From positions 1 to 64,000 of the forward strand of contig NZ_JADQDC010000003.1 in assembly GCF_015694345.1 (NCBI RefSeq): a stretch of 64,000 nucleotides of DNA, given 5' to 3'. This DNA is from Novosphingobium jiangmenense. GTDB lineage: Bacteria; Pseudomonadota; Alphaproteobacteria; Sphingomonadales; Sphingomonadaceae. The notes under the pieces are model-generated. The model did not search any database. It was not told the origin of the DNA and was given only the letters and a program-made list of their open reading frames with translations. The translations under genes and the position numbers were made by a program. Positions 1 to 8,631 of the stretch are shown one piece after another (positions within the stretch are counted from its first letter, which is position 1; every line of letters begins with the position of its first letter).

Positions 1-2
1 TG

Positions 3-140
3 CCCCAACAGCAACTCGATGCCATCCTCGCCAACTACAACAACACGCCCAGAAAATGCCTCGGCTTCAAAACTCCAGCCGAAACATTCAACCCGTTGCA
101 CTTCGGATGTGAATCCACACCCGGGTCAAGCCCGGGGTGA
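3..140 (+). CDS. IS30-family transposase, C-terminal fragment (cut by window edge)
   Basis: An open frame enters from the left edge and ends at TGA 138-140. It encodes the end of an IS30-type DDE transposase: the stretch LANYNNTPRKCLGFKTPAE matches the conserved tail of that family, where a short NxxPRKxLGxKTPAE block follows the catalytic glutamate. The remaining body lies outside the window, so it cannot be told whether the element is intact. The stop codon sits inside a small palindromic repeat. Confidence 0.75.
   Translation, partial: PQQQLDAILANYNNTPRKCLGFKTPAETFNPLHFGCESTPGSSPG
119..138. repeat. CCCGGG-type intergenic palindrome
   Basis: The sequence ACCCGGGTCAAGCCCGGGGT is an imperfect inverted repeat at the end of the IS30 fragment. 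GC-rich palindromes of this form are common between genes in sphingomonads. It may mark the junction between IS and chromosome, but no inverted terminal repeat is visible within the window to prove that. Confidence 0.4.
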
Positions 141-178
141 CGGTGAACTCTTTGTGCCAGCGGCGTCCACCCCACCCC

Positions 179-1042
179 TCACAAATGCGCCTTGAACAAC
201 GCCAGCATGCGGCCCCATGCCTTCTCCGCCTGCGCCCGGTCATAGATCGGCGCGTCCAGCGTGCACCAGCCGTGCTGGGCGGGGTAGACTTCCACCTCGG
301 CGGGGCGCTTCGCAGCGTCAGCCGCCGCGCGCAGTTGCGTCTTTTCCTTCGGCGCGCGTTCGTCGTCGTTCTGGGCGATGGCGAAGAGGTAGGCGGCGCG
401 GGTCTTGGGGATGAGGTTGATCGGGCTGTCGGGCTCTGTGCCGACAAGGCCGCCGCCGTGGAACGAGGCCGCCGCGCCGACGCGGGCCGGGTTGGCGAAG
501 GCGGTGCGCACGGTGAAGGGACCGCCCATGCAATAGCCGGCCGAGCCAATGCGCTTCTTGGCGTTCACTTCCTTCTGCGCGTCGAGCCATGACACGAAGG
601 CAGCGGCATCCGAGGTGGTGCCCGAAGGCGTGATTGCGCCGATCATCGGCTTCAGTTTCTTCTGCCCGGCATCCGAGCGCCACTCCATCAGCGAGTTCAG
701 GATCGGGGCGGGGCTGGAGCGGTAATACTGGTTGACGACCAGCACCGCATAACCGGCAGCGGCAAGGCGTGTGCCCATGGTCTTGTAGGCATCGCGCAAG
801 CCCGCAATGTCGGGCCACATGATCACGGCAGGGTGCTTGCCCTTCTTGGGATAGACGAAGAAGGCATCGGCCTTGCCATCGGGCGTATCGATCGTGACCA
901 TGCGGCTGGCGGTCGGCGCTTCTGCCGCAGTGGCGCAGCCGGGGAGCGTGGCAAGAGCGGCGGCGCCCGCACCGAGCGAGGCGAACTCGCGGCGGTTGAG
1001 GACAAATTCGGCGTTCTCGGCCTCGGTAATCTCATCGCACAT
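179..1042 (-). CDS. Dienelactone hydrolase family protein, exported
   Basis: This 287-residue alpha/beta hydrolase has the dienelactone hydrolase signature: nucleophile Cys171 in GYCMGG, acid Asp226/227 in QNDDE and His257 in AQHGW. The Cys nucleophile is typical of DLH (PF01738). The N terminus carries a twin-arginine-like stretch (NRREFASLG, from residue 16) followed by a hydrophobic run ending LATLPGC, which resembles a Tat lipoprotein signal. The start at 1042 was chosen because GGAGAA precedes it at good spacing; an upstream start would add about 30 residues. It diverges from the SnoaL-like gene at 1190, with an operator between them. Its substrate is unknown; a role in opening lactones or esters of an aromatic or terpenoid growth substrate is inferred. 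Confidence 0.85.
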   Translation of the reverse strand: MCDEITEAENAEFVLNRREFASLGAGAAALATLPGCATAAEAPTASRMVTIDTPDGKADAFFVYPKKGKHPAVIMWPDIAGLRDAYKTMGTRLAAAGYAVLVVNQYYRSSPAPILNSLMEWRSDAGQKKLKPMIGAITPSGTTSDAAAFVSWLDAQKEVNAKKRIGSAGYCMGGPFTVRTAFANPARVGAAASFHGGGLVGTEPDSPINLIPKTRAAYLFAIAQNDDERAPKEKTQLRAAADAAKRPAEVEVYPAQHGWCTLDAPIYDRAQAEKAWGRMLALFKAHL

Positions 1043-1144
1043 CGCAGATTCTCCACGCTCCGTCCGGCTGCGAGAGTAATGCGCGACGGTTTGCGCGCAA
1101 GGTGCCTTGGGGTGCGATTTTTCCGCTCGCAATCGGCCATATAT

Positions 1145-1163
1145 TTGTTAGTGTTACATACAA
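1145..1163. promoter_or_regulatory. Dyad operator, copy 1 (putative MarR site)
   Basis: TTGTTAGT-GTT-ACATACAA is an inverted repeat in the divergent gap between the hydrolase and the SnoaL-like gene. On the opposite strand, the same pattern TTGTTAGT-N3-ACATACWAA recurs at 2518-2537, between the MarR gene and the TonB receptor. Two copies in two divergent promoters of one cluster suggest a shared operator. Confidence 0.55.
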
Positions 1164-1189
1164 ATAAACCGGCTTGGGAGAGTCGCCCG

Positions 1190-1909
1190 ATGACTGACGT
1201 GAATGCCCGCCTTGCCGCGCTCGAAGCGCGCGTGACCGAGCTTGAGGATCTCAACGCGATCCGCCGCCTGCAATGGGCCTATGGCTATTACATCGACTAC
1301 AACCGGCCCGAGGAAGTGGCCGGACTGTTCGCCAAGGATGGCGCGGTGGTGTTCCTTTCGGGCGAATATGTCGGTTACGAGGGGGTGATGCGGCTTTACG
1401 GGACGTGGTTCCAGAATCTGTTCACCGGCGGGCGGCGCGGCCCGGTCCACGGCCTTCTGCTCGACCATTTCCAGCTGCAGGACGTGATCACGATTTCCGA
1501 GGACGGCCAGAGCGCCAAGGGCCGCTTCCGCGGCATCCTTGCCGGTGGCTGGCACGACGACATCCTTAAGGACAAGCCCGAGGGCATGCCGCAGCAGTTC
1601 TGGGAAAGCGGCATCTACGAGAACGACTACGTCAAGGAAGACGGCGTCTGGAAGATCAAGCGGCTGGACTACATGATGCAGTGGCAGGCCGATTACGAGA
1701 CCGGCTGGTCAAAGACCGTGGCGCACCTCCAGCCCGCCGCCGTGTGCTTCCCCGAGAACCCGATAGGGCCGGACCGCCTGCTGCCTGAAACCGACGTGCG
1801 CCAGACCTGGCCCAACCGGCAGGAAGTGGCGATGAGCTTTGCCCACCCGGTGCTGGCCAAGGCCTTTGCCGTCGGCGATTTCACCAGGTTGCAGAAGAAG
1901 TGGCCGTGA
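1190..1909 (+). CDS. SnoaL/NTF2-like family protein
   Basis: This is a 239-residue protein with an N-terminal helix (ALEARVTELEDLNAIRRLQWAYGYYID) that leads into an NTF2-like cone fold; the LxxLEDxxAIRxLxxxYxxxxD pattern is typical of SnoaL_4 (PF13577) proteins. Such proteins may be isomerases, dehydratases or accessory factors, and the family name does not fix the reaction. A C-terminal extension of roughly 90 residues goes beyond the usual domain. The ATG at 1190 starts the conserved helix; an open frame continues upstream but lacks similarity. It sits behind operator copy 1 and converges on the MarR gene with a 16-bp gap, so it probably belongs to the same regulon as the TonB receptor. Confidence 0.75.
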   Translation: MTDVNARLAALEARVTELEDLNAIRRLQWAYGYYIDYNRPEEVAGLFAKDGAVVFLSGEYVGYEGVMRLYGTWFQNLFTGGRRGPVHGLLLDHFQLQDVITISEDGQSAKGRFRGILAGGWHDDILKDKPEGMPQQFWESGIYENDYVKEDGVWKIKRLDYMMQWQADYETGWSKTVAHLQPAAVCFPENPIGPDRLLPETDVRQTWPNRQEVAMSFAHPVLAKAFAVGDFTRLQKKWP

Positions 1910-1925
1910 TGGTTGCCGGAGCGGG

Positions 1926-2405
1926 CTAACCGCCCCAGCGACCTATCCGTGTCAGGACGGCAGCGGCAACGCGCCGGAAGGCCTCGCGGTCGCGGGCAGG
2001 GACGCCCTTGAACAGGTCGGCACCAACGTGAGCCATGGCCGGTATGGTCTGGGCGAAGAGCTCCTGGCCTGCCGCAGTCAGCCGCACCGGCTTGCGGCGG
2101 CGGTTGCGGCGGTTCGAACCCGGCTCGACCAGACCGCGCTGGGTCAACGCAGCAATGGCGCGGCTGACGTTCATCGGCGGCACGCCCATGATCTCCGAAA
2201 GATCATGTCCGGCCAGTTCGCCTTCGCCGCCCAGCGCGAGCACGATGCGCAGGTCGGTCGTGGTCAGGCCGAGCGGATCGGCGACGCCTTCGCGCATCGG
2301 GGTGCCGATGAAAGTGCCGAGCTTGAGCAGGTCGACGAGCAGCGCGACCTCGCCCTCGACCAGCGGGACGATTGCGGCACTATCAAGGGTGGGCGGGCTG
2401 TCCAT
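1926..2405 (-). CDS. MarR family transcriptional regulator
   Basis: This 159-residue protein has a winged-helix region (LTTTDLRIVLALGGEGELAG, then a recognition-helix segment VPPMNVSRAIAALTQRGLVE and a basic wing NRRNRRRKPVRLT) that fits MarR regulators. It diverges from the TonB receptor gene, and a dyad lies in the shared promoter region. MarR proteins usually repress their own and the neighbouring promoter and release DNA when a small phenolic or carboxylic ligand binds, so it is the likely regulator of this cluster. The ATG at 2405 is preferred; a TTG at 2441 in frame would add 12 residues. Confidence 0.85.
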   Translation of the reverse strand: MDSPPTLDSAAIVPLVEGEVALLVDLLKLGTFIGTPMREGVADPLGLTTTDLRIVLALGGEGELAGHDLSEIMGVPPMNVSRAIAALTQRGLVEPGSNRRNRRRKPVRLTAAGQELFAQTIPAMAHVGADLFKGVPARDREAFRRVAAAVLTRIGRWGG

Positions 2406-2517
2406 CGCCGCATCTATCGCCGGGTTCCCGGCCTTCGGCAAGTGTCGAAGTGTGCCCGTTCTGCATCACTGCGCAGAGTCTGGAAAGGTCGAAAATGTTA
2501 GGCTTGCAAACTGTGAA

Positions 2518-2537
2518 TTAGTATGTCTTACTAACAA
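2518..2537. promoter_or_regulatory. Dyad operator, copy 2 (putative MarR site)
   Basis: TTAGTATGTCTTACTAACAA contains the perfect arms TTAGTA-N5-TACTAA. Read on the other strand it is TTGTTAGT-AAG-ACATACTAA, nearly the same as the site at 1145-1163. It lies between the marR start and the TonB receptor start. A weaker AAATGTTAG half-site occurs at 2493-2501 and again at 5013-5021. Confidence 0.6.
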
Positions 2538-2578
2538 ACATCAACCGGTTCCAGAGAGGACCATACAGGAGAGGGGAT

Positions 2579-4933
2579 ATGGCTCAAGCCCATCGTTTCA
2601 CGTCACACGTGCGCCTGCTTGCGGCAGGCAGCATGGCTGCGCTTTCGCTCGGGATGGCGATGCCCGCCATGGCTCAGCAGGCGCAGGCCCAGGATCAGGC
2701 GCAAGCCGATGACAACACGCCGGAATCCGCGCGCGAGATCGTCGTGACCGCGCAGTTCCGCGAGCAGCGCCTGCAGGATACCCCGCTGTCGATCACCGCC
2801 GTCGATGCCACGTTGCTCGCCTCGCGCAACCAGACCGACCTGTCGCAGATCGCGCAGCAGGCACCGAACGTGCAGCTCAATGCCATGGGTGGCGCCTATG
2901 GTTCGTCGCTCGGCGCTTCGATCCGCGGCATCGGCCAGTTCGACTTCAACCCCGCCTATGAACCCGGCGTCGGCATGTACGTCGACGACGTGTACTACGC
3001 CACGCTGACCGGCGGCATCTTCGACCTGCTCGATCTCGAGCGCGTCGAAGTCCTGCGCGGCCCGCAGGGCACGCTCACCGGACGCAACGCCATCGGCGGC
3101 GCGATCAAGCTGTTCTCGAAGAAGCCTACCGACGAGAATTCGGGCATGGTCGAGGCGGTCTACGGCAGCCGCAACCGTGTCGACATCCGTGGCAGCGCCA
3201 ACTTCATTCTGGCGCAGGACCTCTATGCGCGCGTTTCGGGCGTCTACAAGCGCCAGAACGGCTACGTCGATCAGGTCGACTATGGCTGCGCCAATCCCGG
3301 CAACCCCCAGGGCATCAGCGCCCGTCCGGGTTCGGGTTCGGACTGCGTGATCGATAAGCTCGGCGAGAAGGGCTACGCCGGCCTGCGCGGTTCGCTGCGC
3401 TACAATCCGGGCGAGAACTTCGACCTCGTCATCATCGGCGACTACACGCACGAAGAGCGCACCAATGCGGCCGAAGTGATCTCGCTGATCAACCCGGCGC
3501 GCATCACCAACGCCTATGCCTGCGGCCGCTTCTGCACCTATGCCAACTTCTATGCACCGGCAGGCGGTCAGGTCTCGCAGGGCTACGAGATGCCCAACCG
3601 CCTGAAGTTCGATGGCTATGGCTTCTCGGCCAACATGACCGTGGGCTTGAGCGACTCGCTCAACATCCAGTCGATCACCGCCTATCGCAACTATCGCCAG
3701 AAGTGGGGCACCGACGACGACTTCACGCCTGACCTCGCCATTGCCGGCCAGGGCTACAACGACCTCAAGTTCTGGTTCTTCAGCCAGGAACTGCGCGTCA
3801 ACGCCAAGCTCGGCGACATGATCGACCTGACCGTCGGCGGCTTCTACTCCGACCAGCGTTCGGTCTACTTCACCCGTCAGGACATCCGCTACATCGCCCC
3901 GGGCCTGAACTTCCAGTTCCTCGGCAACGACCCCGTCAATGCCGACAGCAAGGCCGTGTTCGGCACCGTGATCGCCCGACCGATGGAAGGCCTGACGCTG
4001 ACCGGCGGCCTGCGCTACACCAAGGAAAGCAAGGACTACACCTTCGTTCGCAAGAACTTCGACGGTGTTACCCGCTCGATCTTCCTTGGCGCGCTCGATG
4101 GCGTGAAGGCTGTCTATGCCGGCGACAAGGTCGACTGGCGCATTTCGGCCGACTACCGCTTCAGCCCCGAAGTTCTGGCCTATGTCACCGTGGGCACCGG
4201 CTTCAAGGGCGGTGGCGTGACTGCCCGTCCGTTCGACGCGGCTCAGGCTCTGAACGGCAGCTTCGATCCGGAAACGGTGACGGCATATGAAGCGGGCCTC
4301 AAGACCGACCTGTTCGACCGTCGCCTGCGCATCAATATTGCCGGGTTCATCAACGACTACAACGACATCCAGCTCCCGCTGATTTCGTGTGCGTCGCTGG
4401 GTTCGAACGCGCCGTGCGGTGCGCGCCAGAATGCGGGCAACGGCCGGATCAAGGGCTTCGAGCTCGAAATGCAGGCCTCGCCGATCGCGGGCCTGGATAT
4501 CGATGCCTCGCTCAGCCACCTGACCGGCAACTACAAGAACATCGACCCGCGCGTCGGCAACGCGATCCTGCTGACCGACCCGATCGTGACGCCGAACTGG
4601 AAGTACAGCTTCGGTATCCAGTATCGCGCCGATCTCGGCAGCGCCGGTTCGCTGACGCCGCGCTTCGACTTTGCCCACACCGGCAAGACCAGCGCCGGTC
4701 GCATCGCTGCCGGTCAGCCGATCGAGTTCTTCAACGCCTATGACATCGGCAACGCTCGCCTGACCTGGCGGAACGAGGCCGAGGACCTCTCGATCGCACT
4801 GGAAGTGCAGAACGTGTTCAACGAATACTACACGCCGTTCCGCTTCGCTTCGGTCTATGCCTTCACCGGCACGGCCTACAGCCAGGTCGGTCGTCCGCGC
4901 GAATGGGCGGTCACCGTGCAGAAGCGCTTCTGA
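2579..4933 (+). CDS. TonB-dependent outer-membrane receptor
   Basis: This 784-residue receptor has a signal peptide of about 33 residues ending AMPAMA. A TonB-box-like stretch (REIVVTAQFREQRLQDTPLS, around residues 50-69) follows, then a plug domain with the conserved RGIG and VEVLRGPQGTL motifs and a long beta-barrel that ends in Phe (VTVQKRF), as usual for outer-membrane barrels. A strong purine-rich ribosome site (AGGAGAGGGG) precedes ATG 2579. In sphingomonads such receptors import scarce growth substrates as well as siderophores. The setting among a hydrolase, SnoaL proteins and dehydrogenases favours import of an organic substrate over iron, but the ligand cannot be read from sequence. 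Confidence 0.95.
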   Translation: MAQAHRFTSHVRLLAAGSMAALSLGMAMPAMAQQAQAQDQAQADDNTPESAREIVVTAQFREQRLQDTPLSITAVDATLLASRNQTDLSQIAQQAPNVQLNAMGGAYGSSLGASIRGIGQFDFNPAYEPGVGMYVDDVYYATLTGGIFDLLDLERVEVLRGPQGTLTGRNAIGGAIKLFSKKPTDENSGMVEAVYGSRNRVDIRGSANFILAQDLYARVSGVYKRQNGYVDQVDYGCANPGNPQGISARPGSGSDCVIDKLGEKGYAGLRGSLRYNPGENFDLVIIGDYTHEERTNAAEVISLINPARITNAYACGRFCTYANFYAPAGGQVSQGYEMPNRLKFDGYGFSANMTVGLSDSLNIQSITAYRNYRQKWGTDDDFTPDLAIAGQGYNDLKFWFFSQELRVNAKLGDMIDLTVGGFYSDQRSVYFTRQDIRYIAPGLNFQFLGNDPVNADSKAVFGTVIARPMEGLTLTGGLRYTKESKDYTFVRKNFDGVTRSIFLGALDGVKAVYAGDKVDWRISADYRFSPEVLAYVTVGTGFKGGGVTARPFDAAQALNGSFDPETVTAYEAGLKTDLFDRRLRINIAGFINDYNDIQLPLISCASLGSNAPCGARQNAGNGRIKGFELEMQASPIAGLDIDASLSHLTGNYKNIDPRVGNAILLTDPIVTPNWKYSFGIQYRADLGSAGSLTPRFDFAHTGKTSAGRIAAGQPIEFFNAYDIGNARLTWRNEAEDLSIALEVQNVFNEYYTPFRFASVYAFTGTAYSQVGRPREWAVTVQKRF

Positions 4934-4958
4934 TCGAGCGCGAGCTCATGAGGGAACG

Positions 4959-4991
4959 GGGGCGGTCAGCAATGGCCGCCCCTTTTCTTTT
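4959..4991 (+). terminator. Rho-independent terminator after the TonB receptor
   Basis: A GGGGCGG stem pairs with CCGCCCC across a 10-base loop and is followed by TTTTCTTTT. It lies just downstream of the receptor stop codon and would separate the receptor transcript from the SnoaL-ALDH-SDR operon. Confidence 0.85.
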
Positions 4992-5066
4992 GCGCTTGGC
5001 GCTTATCATATCAAATGTTAGCTTTTGACTGGCGAGCCGAATCCGGCCGCAACCGGGAGAGATGCC

Positions 5067-5468
5067 GTGCTGACGCGCGAGGACTATGACCGCTATGTCT
5101 GCGCGTTCAACGCGAAGGACTATGACGCGGTTGCCGATTTCTATGTCGATCCACCGCTGATGACGTTCTTTGGCGTCGAGATCCGTTCGCGCGAGGCGTT
5201 GAAGGATTTCTACAGCTTCCTGCACGATCACGTGAAGGAAAGCGTGCGCGTGCTGAACTTTGCGGCTTCCGAAACGCTGACCGCTATCGATGCGGTAATC
5301 CGGGTTGAGGGCATCAAGGACCTGAGCCGCGAGGCGCTCGATGCGCGCGGGATGCACGGCTTCTTCCCGATCGCGGTAGGGGAAGTGCAGGAAATGCGGC
5401 AATTCATATTCTACACGATCAAGGACGGCCTGATCGAGCGCGTGGAATGCGCGCTCGCGCCGCTGTGA
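5067..5468 (+). CDS. SnoaL/NTF2-like protein, first gene of a dehydrogenase operon
   Basis: This is a 133-residue single-domain NTF2-like protein (LTREDYDRYVCAFNAKDYDA, then YVDPPLMTFFG), the size of small SnoaL-type isomerases or dehydratases. The GTG at 5067 is chosen because GGGAGAG lies six bases upstream; a TTG at 5025 would be unsupported by a ribosome site. An AAATGTTAG half-site like that in the marR region lies at 5013-5021. The aldehyde dehydrogenase gene begins 13 bp downstream, so the two are very likely co-transcribed. The reaction is not predictable from sequence alone. Confidence 0.75.
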   Translation: MLTREDYDRYVCAFNAKDYDAVADFYVDPPLMTFFGVEIRSREALKDFYSFLHDHVKESVRVLNFAASETLTAIDAVIRVEGIKDLSREALDARGMHGFFPIAVGEVQEMRQFIFYTIKDGLIERVECALAPL

Positions 5469-5481
5469 GAGGACAAGAGGC

Positions 5482-6951
5482 ATGACCCCCGAAGGCGTGA
5501 ACGTCGCCCATCCCGACAAGCTCTATATCGCAGGCCGCTGGGTCCCGGCGCATTCCGGGCGGATGATAGAGCTCATCTCGCCCAACACCGAACAGGTGGT
5601 GGGGCGCGTGGCCGAGGCGGACGAGGCGGATATGGACGCGGCGGTGGCTGCGGCGCGCGAGGCGTTCGACCATGGGCCATGGCCGAGCACGCCCCCCGCC
5701 GAACGCATTGCCGCGTTTCGGCGGATGGTCGCGCACCTCGAAACCCGGGTGCCGGAACTGGCCAAGGCGTGGACGGCGCAGATGGGCGGGCTCGCCTCGT
5801 TCGCCGGGCCGATGCATGGCGGCAGCGTGATGGCGCTCGGCCAGATCGCCGGGTTTGCCGAGAGCTTCGAGTTCGTCGAGCGCCGTCCGAGCATGGCCGC
5901 CGACACCGCGCTGATCGCTTATGAGCCGGTTGGCGTGGTCGCTGCCATCGCGCCGTGGAACGGGCCGTTCGGAATCATGGCCAACAAGGTCGCTTATGCG
6001 CTGCTGACGGGCTGCACGGCGATCATGAAGCCATCACCGGAAACGCCGCTGGAGGCCTATATCATCGCCGAAGCGGCAGAAGCTGCGGGCATTCCGGCAG
6101 GCGTGGTCAATCTCGTGACGGGCCATCGCGAGGCGAGCGACCATCTTGTCTGCAACGAGGGCGTCGACAAGGTCAGCTTCACCGGATCGACCGTGGCGGG
6201 CAAGCGCATCGCCTCGGTCTGCGGTGCGCGGATGGCGCGGTGTACGCTGGAACTGGGTGGCAAGTCGGCGGCGATCGTGCGGGACGACTTCCCGATCGAG
6301 GCGGCGGCGAAGATGCTGGCTGGCACGATCACGATGATGAGCGGGCAGGTCTGCGCCATGCTCAGCCGCGTCATCGTGCCGCGCCACCGCCATGACGAAC
6401 TGGCCGAGGCGATTGCGGCAGAGATGAAGCAGGTGCGGATCGGCCATTCCGACGATCCCGAAACGCAGCTTGGCCCGGTGGCGATGAAGCGCCAGCTCGA
6501 GCGGATCGAGATGTACATCGCGGAGGGCAAGGCAACAGCTGATCTCGTTACCGGCGGCGGGCGTCCCGCGCACCTCAACCGCGGTTACTTCATCGAGCCG
6601 ACGCTGTTTGCCAACGTGAACAACGACAGCCGCATCGCGCAGGAGGAGATCTTCGGGCCGGTGCTGAGCCTGATCCCGGTGGAGGATGAGGAGGATGCGA
6701 TCCGCACCGCCAATGCCAGCGCCTATGGCCTCAACGGCTCGGTGCTGACCACCGACGCCGATGCGGCCTATCGCATTGCGCGGCGGGTACGCACGGGGGG
6801 CTTCGGGCAGAACGGCCTGCGCATGGACTTCGGCCTGCCGTTCGGCGGCTTCAAGCAATCGGGCATCGGGCGCGAGGGCGGTCCCGAGGGGTTGTTCCCT
6901 TATCTCGAAATGAAGACCATCCTGGTCGACGGGATGCCGTCGGCGCTTTGA
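5482..6951 (+). CDS. NAD(P)-dependent aldehyde dehydrogenase
   Basis: This 489-residue member of the ALDH superfamily keeps the key residues: Asn160 in PWN, the nucleotide-binding FTGSTVAG (233-240), general base Glu257 in LELGGKS and nucleophile Cys291 in SGQVCAM. It would oxidise an aldehyde to the acid with NAD(P)+ in the cytoplasm. It lies between a SnoaL-like gene and an SDR with gaps of only about 12 bp, so the three probably act in one pathway: an SDR alcohol oxidation followed by aldehyde oxidation is a natural order. The exact substrate is unknown. Confidence 0.93.
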   Translation: MTPEGVNVAHPDKLYIAGRWVPAHSGRMIELISPNTEQVVGRVAEADEADMDAAVAAAREAFDHGPWPSTPPAERIAAFRRMVAHLETRVPELAKAWTAQMGGLASFAGPMHGGSVMALGQIAGFAESFEFVERRPSMAADTALIAYEPVGVVAAIAPWNGPFGIMANKVAYALLTGCTAIMKPSPETPLEAYIIAEAAEAAGIPAGVVNLVTGHREASDHLVCNEGVDKVSFTGSTVAGKRIASVCGARMARCTLELGGKSAAIVRDDFPIEAAAKMLAGTITMMSGQVCAMLSRVIVPRHRHDELAEAIAAEMKQVRIGHSDDPETQLGPVAMKRQLERIEMYIAEGKATADLVTGGGRPAHLNRGYFIEPTLFANVNNDSRIAQEEIFGPVLSLIPVEDEEDAIRTANASAYGLNGSVLTTDADAAYRIARRVRTGGFGQNGLRMDFGLPFGGFKQSGIGREGGPEGLFPYLEMKTILVDGMPSAL

Positions 6952-6962
6952 AGGACACGGGC

Positions 6963-7799
6963 ATGAGCGGACATATCGCGGGCAAGTCGATCGTCATCAC
7001 CGGCGCGGGCGGAGGCTTCGGCAGTCTTGTCGCGCGCAAGGCGGCGGCGCTGGGTGCCAGCGTCACGCTGGGCGACATCGACCTTGCCGCTGCACAGGGC
7101 GTGGTGGACGAGATTGTCGCTGCGGGAGGCAAGGCGCAGGCGGTGGCCGTCGACGTGCGCGATCTGACGCAGGTCAAGGCGCTGGTGGCGGCCGCCCTGG
7201 ATGCGTTCGGCGCGGTGGACGTGATGGTCAACAATGCCGGGATCATGCCGCTGGCGTTCTTTGCCGATCACGAAGCGGCTTATCCGGCGTGGGAGCGCTG
7301 CATCGACATCAACATCAAGGGCGTGCTGAATGGCATGGTCGCCGCCTACGATCCGATGATGGCGGCGGGGCGCGGGCAGATTGTCAACATCTCCTCGATC
7401 TACGGCAACTTCCCGGTGATCGGGGCGGCAGTCTATGGCGCGTCGAAATCGGCGGTGAACTTCCTGTCGGAATCGCTGCGCGTGGAAAGCCGGGGCCGGA
7501 TCAAGGTGACGACGATCAAGCCGACCGGCGTTCCCAGCACCGGCCTGTCCGGCACTGTCGTCAATCAGGCCGCGGGCATCGGCATCGTCGCGCACAACAT
7601 GCCTGATTTCATGGAGATGGTCGGCAAGATGGCGGAAGGGACGTTCCCGGCCGAGCGGCTCGATCCCGAGGCGATGGACTATGCCAGCCTCGCGCCCGAA
7701 CACATCGCCGATGCGGTGATCCACGCGATCGACCAGCCGTGGGGCGTCTCGATTGCGGAAGTGACCGTGCGCGCGGCTGGCGATCACTTCGTGTTGTAG
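6963..7799 (+). CDS. Short-chain dehydrogenase/reductase
   Basis: This 278-residue classical SDR has the cofactor motif TGAGGGFG (13-20), an Asp (GDID) after beta-2 that favours NAD, NNAG (90-93), catalytic Ser144, and Tyr158-x3-Lys162 in YGASK. It would oxidise an alcohol or reduce a ketone. ATG 6963 lies 11 bp after the ALDH stop. It is the last gene of the operon, and a GC-rich palindrome follows before the convergent hydrolase gene. Confidence 0.92.
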   Translation: MSGHIAGKSIVITGAGGGFGSLVARKAAALGASVTLGDIDLAAAQGVVDEIVAAGGKAQAVAVDVRDLTQVKALVAAALDAFGAVDVMVNNAGIMPLAFFADHEAAYPAWERCIDINIKGVLNGMVAAYDPMMAAGRGQIVNISSIYGNFPVIGAAVYGASKSAVNFLSESLRVESRGRIKVTTIKPTGVPSTGLSGTVVNQAAGIGIVAHNMPDFMEMVGKMAEGTFPAERLDPEAMDYASLAPEHIADAVIHAIDQPWGVSIAEVTVRAAGDHFVL

Positions 7800-7816
7800 A
7801 GGATGCCCACCCCCAG

Positions 7817-7838
7817 CCCCTCCCGCTTGCGGGAGGGG
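7817..7838. repeat. CCCCTCCCGC palindrome between convergent genes
   Basis: CCCCTCCCGC-TT-GCGGGAGGGG is a perfect 10-bp-arm palindrome preceded by CCCACCCCCAG. Near-identical copies occur at 20459-20480, 20500-20521 and 60706-60727, each between two converging genes. It could act as a two-way transcription stop. The start of a further copy lies at the right edge (63974-64000). Confidence 0.8.
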
Positions 7839-7848
7839 GGAGCAAGGG

Positions 7849-8505
7849 TCAGCGGATCGGGCAGTCCGGCGACAGGCGCATGTCGAGGTAGTTGTCTACC
7901 GCGCGCATCATGTCGTCCATCTCGTTCTCGAAGAAGTGGTTGGCGCGCGGCACTTCGTCGTGATGGATGGTGATGTGCTTCTGCGTGCGCAGCTTGTCGA
8001 CCAGCTTCTGCACCGCGTTCGGCGTGACGACGGTGTCCGCCGTGCCCTGCACGATGATGCCCGAGGCGGGGCAGGGGGCCAAGAAGCTGAAATCGTACAT
8101 GTTGGCCGGCGGCGCGACCGAGATGAAGCCGCGGATTTCCGGGCGGCGCATCAGCAGCTGCATGCCGATCAGCGCGCCGAACGAATAGCCCGCGATCCAG
8201 GTGGTGCTGGCCTCGGGGTGGATCGACTGCACCCAATCCAGCGCGGCGGCGGCGTCGGACAGTTCACCGATGCCGTTGTCAAAACTACCCTGAGAACGGC
8301 CGACGCCACGGAAGTTGAAGCGCAGGGTGGCAAAGCCGCGGGCGACGAAGGTCTTGTAGAGCGCCTGCGTGATGCGGTCGTTCATCGTGCCGCCCGCCTG
8401 CGGGTGCGGGTGAAGGATCATCGCCACCGGTGCACGGGGGCGGGTGGCGGGCTGGAAACGGCCTTCGAGGCGGCCTTCGGGGCCGGGGAAAATGACTGCG
8501 GGCAT
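7849..8505 (-). CDS. Alpha/beta hydrolase (COG2945-like)
   Basis: This 218-residue serine hydrolase shows the HPHPQAGGTM loop near the N terminus, nucleophile Ser in GYSFG, and a C-terminal Asp/His region ending in ANHFFENEMD. This layout is typical of short COG2945 proteins, for which no physiological reaction is firmly established. The ATG at 8505 begins MPAVIFPGPEGRLEG, where the family usually starts; open frame further upstream overlaps the divergent desulfurase and is not believed. A housekeeping esterase or thioesterase role is inferred. Confidence 0.85.
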   Translation of the reverse strand: MPAVIFPGPEGRLEGRFQPATRPRAPVAMILHPHPQAGGTMNDRITQALYKTFVARGFATLRFNFRGVGRSQGSFDNGIGELSDAAAALDWVQSIHPEASTTWIAGYSFGALIGMQLLMRRPEIRGFISVAPPANMYDFSFLAPCPASGIIVQGTADTVVTPNAVQKLVDKLRTQKHITIHHDEVPRANHFFENEMDDMMRAVDNYLDMRLSPDCPIR

Positions 8506-8631
8506 TGCCTGTCCGGTAATCCTGTGGTCTGGCCCGGTCGGCACGGAATGCCGGGGCTGGGAATTGCGTTGACGGCTATATAGAAACCAACCCTCCGAAA
8601 GCAATCTTTCCGCGCATTTCCGGGATTCACG

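Noticed and set aside
2603..4678. Long minus-strand open frame of 691 codons
   Set aside because: It is the antisense shadow of the TonB receptor; GC-rich codon use leaves the opposite strand open. No motif or ribosome site.
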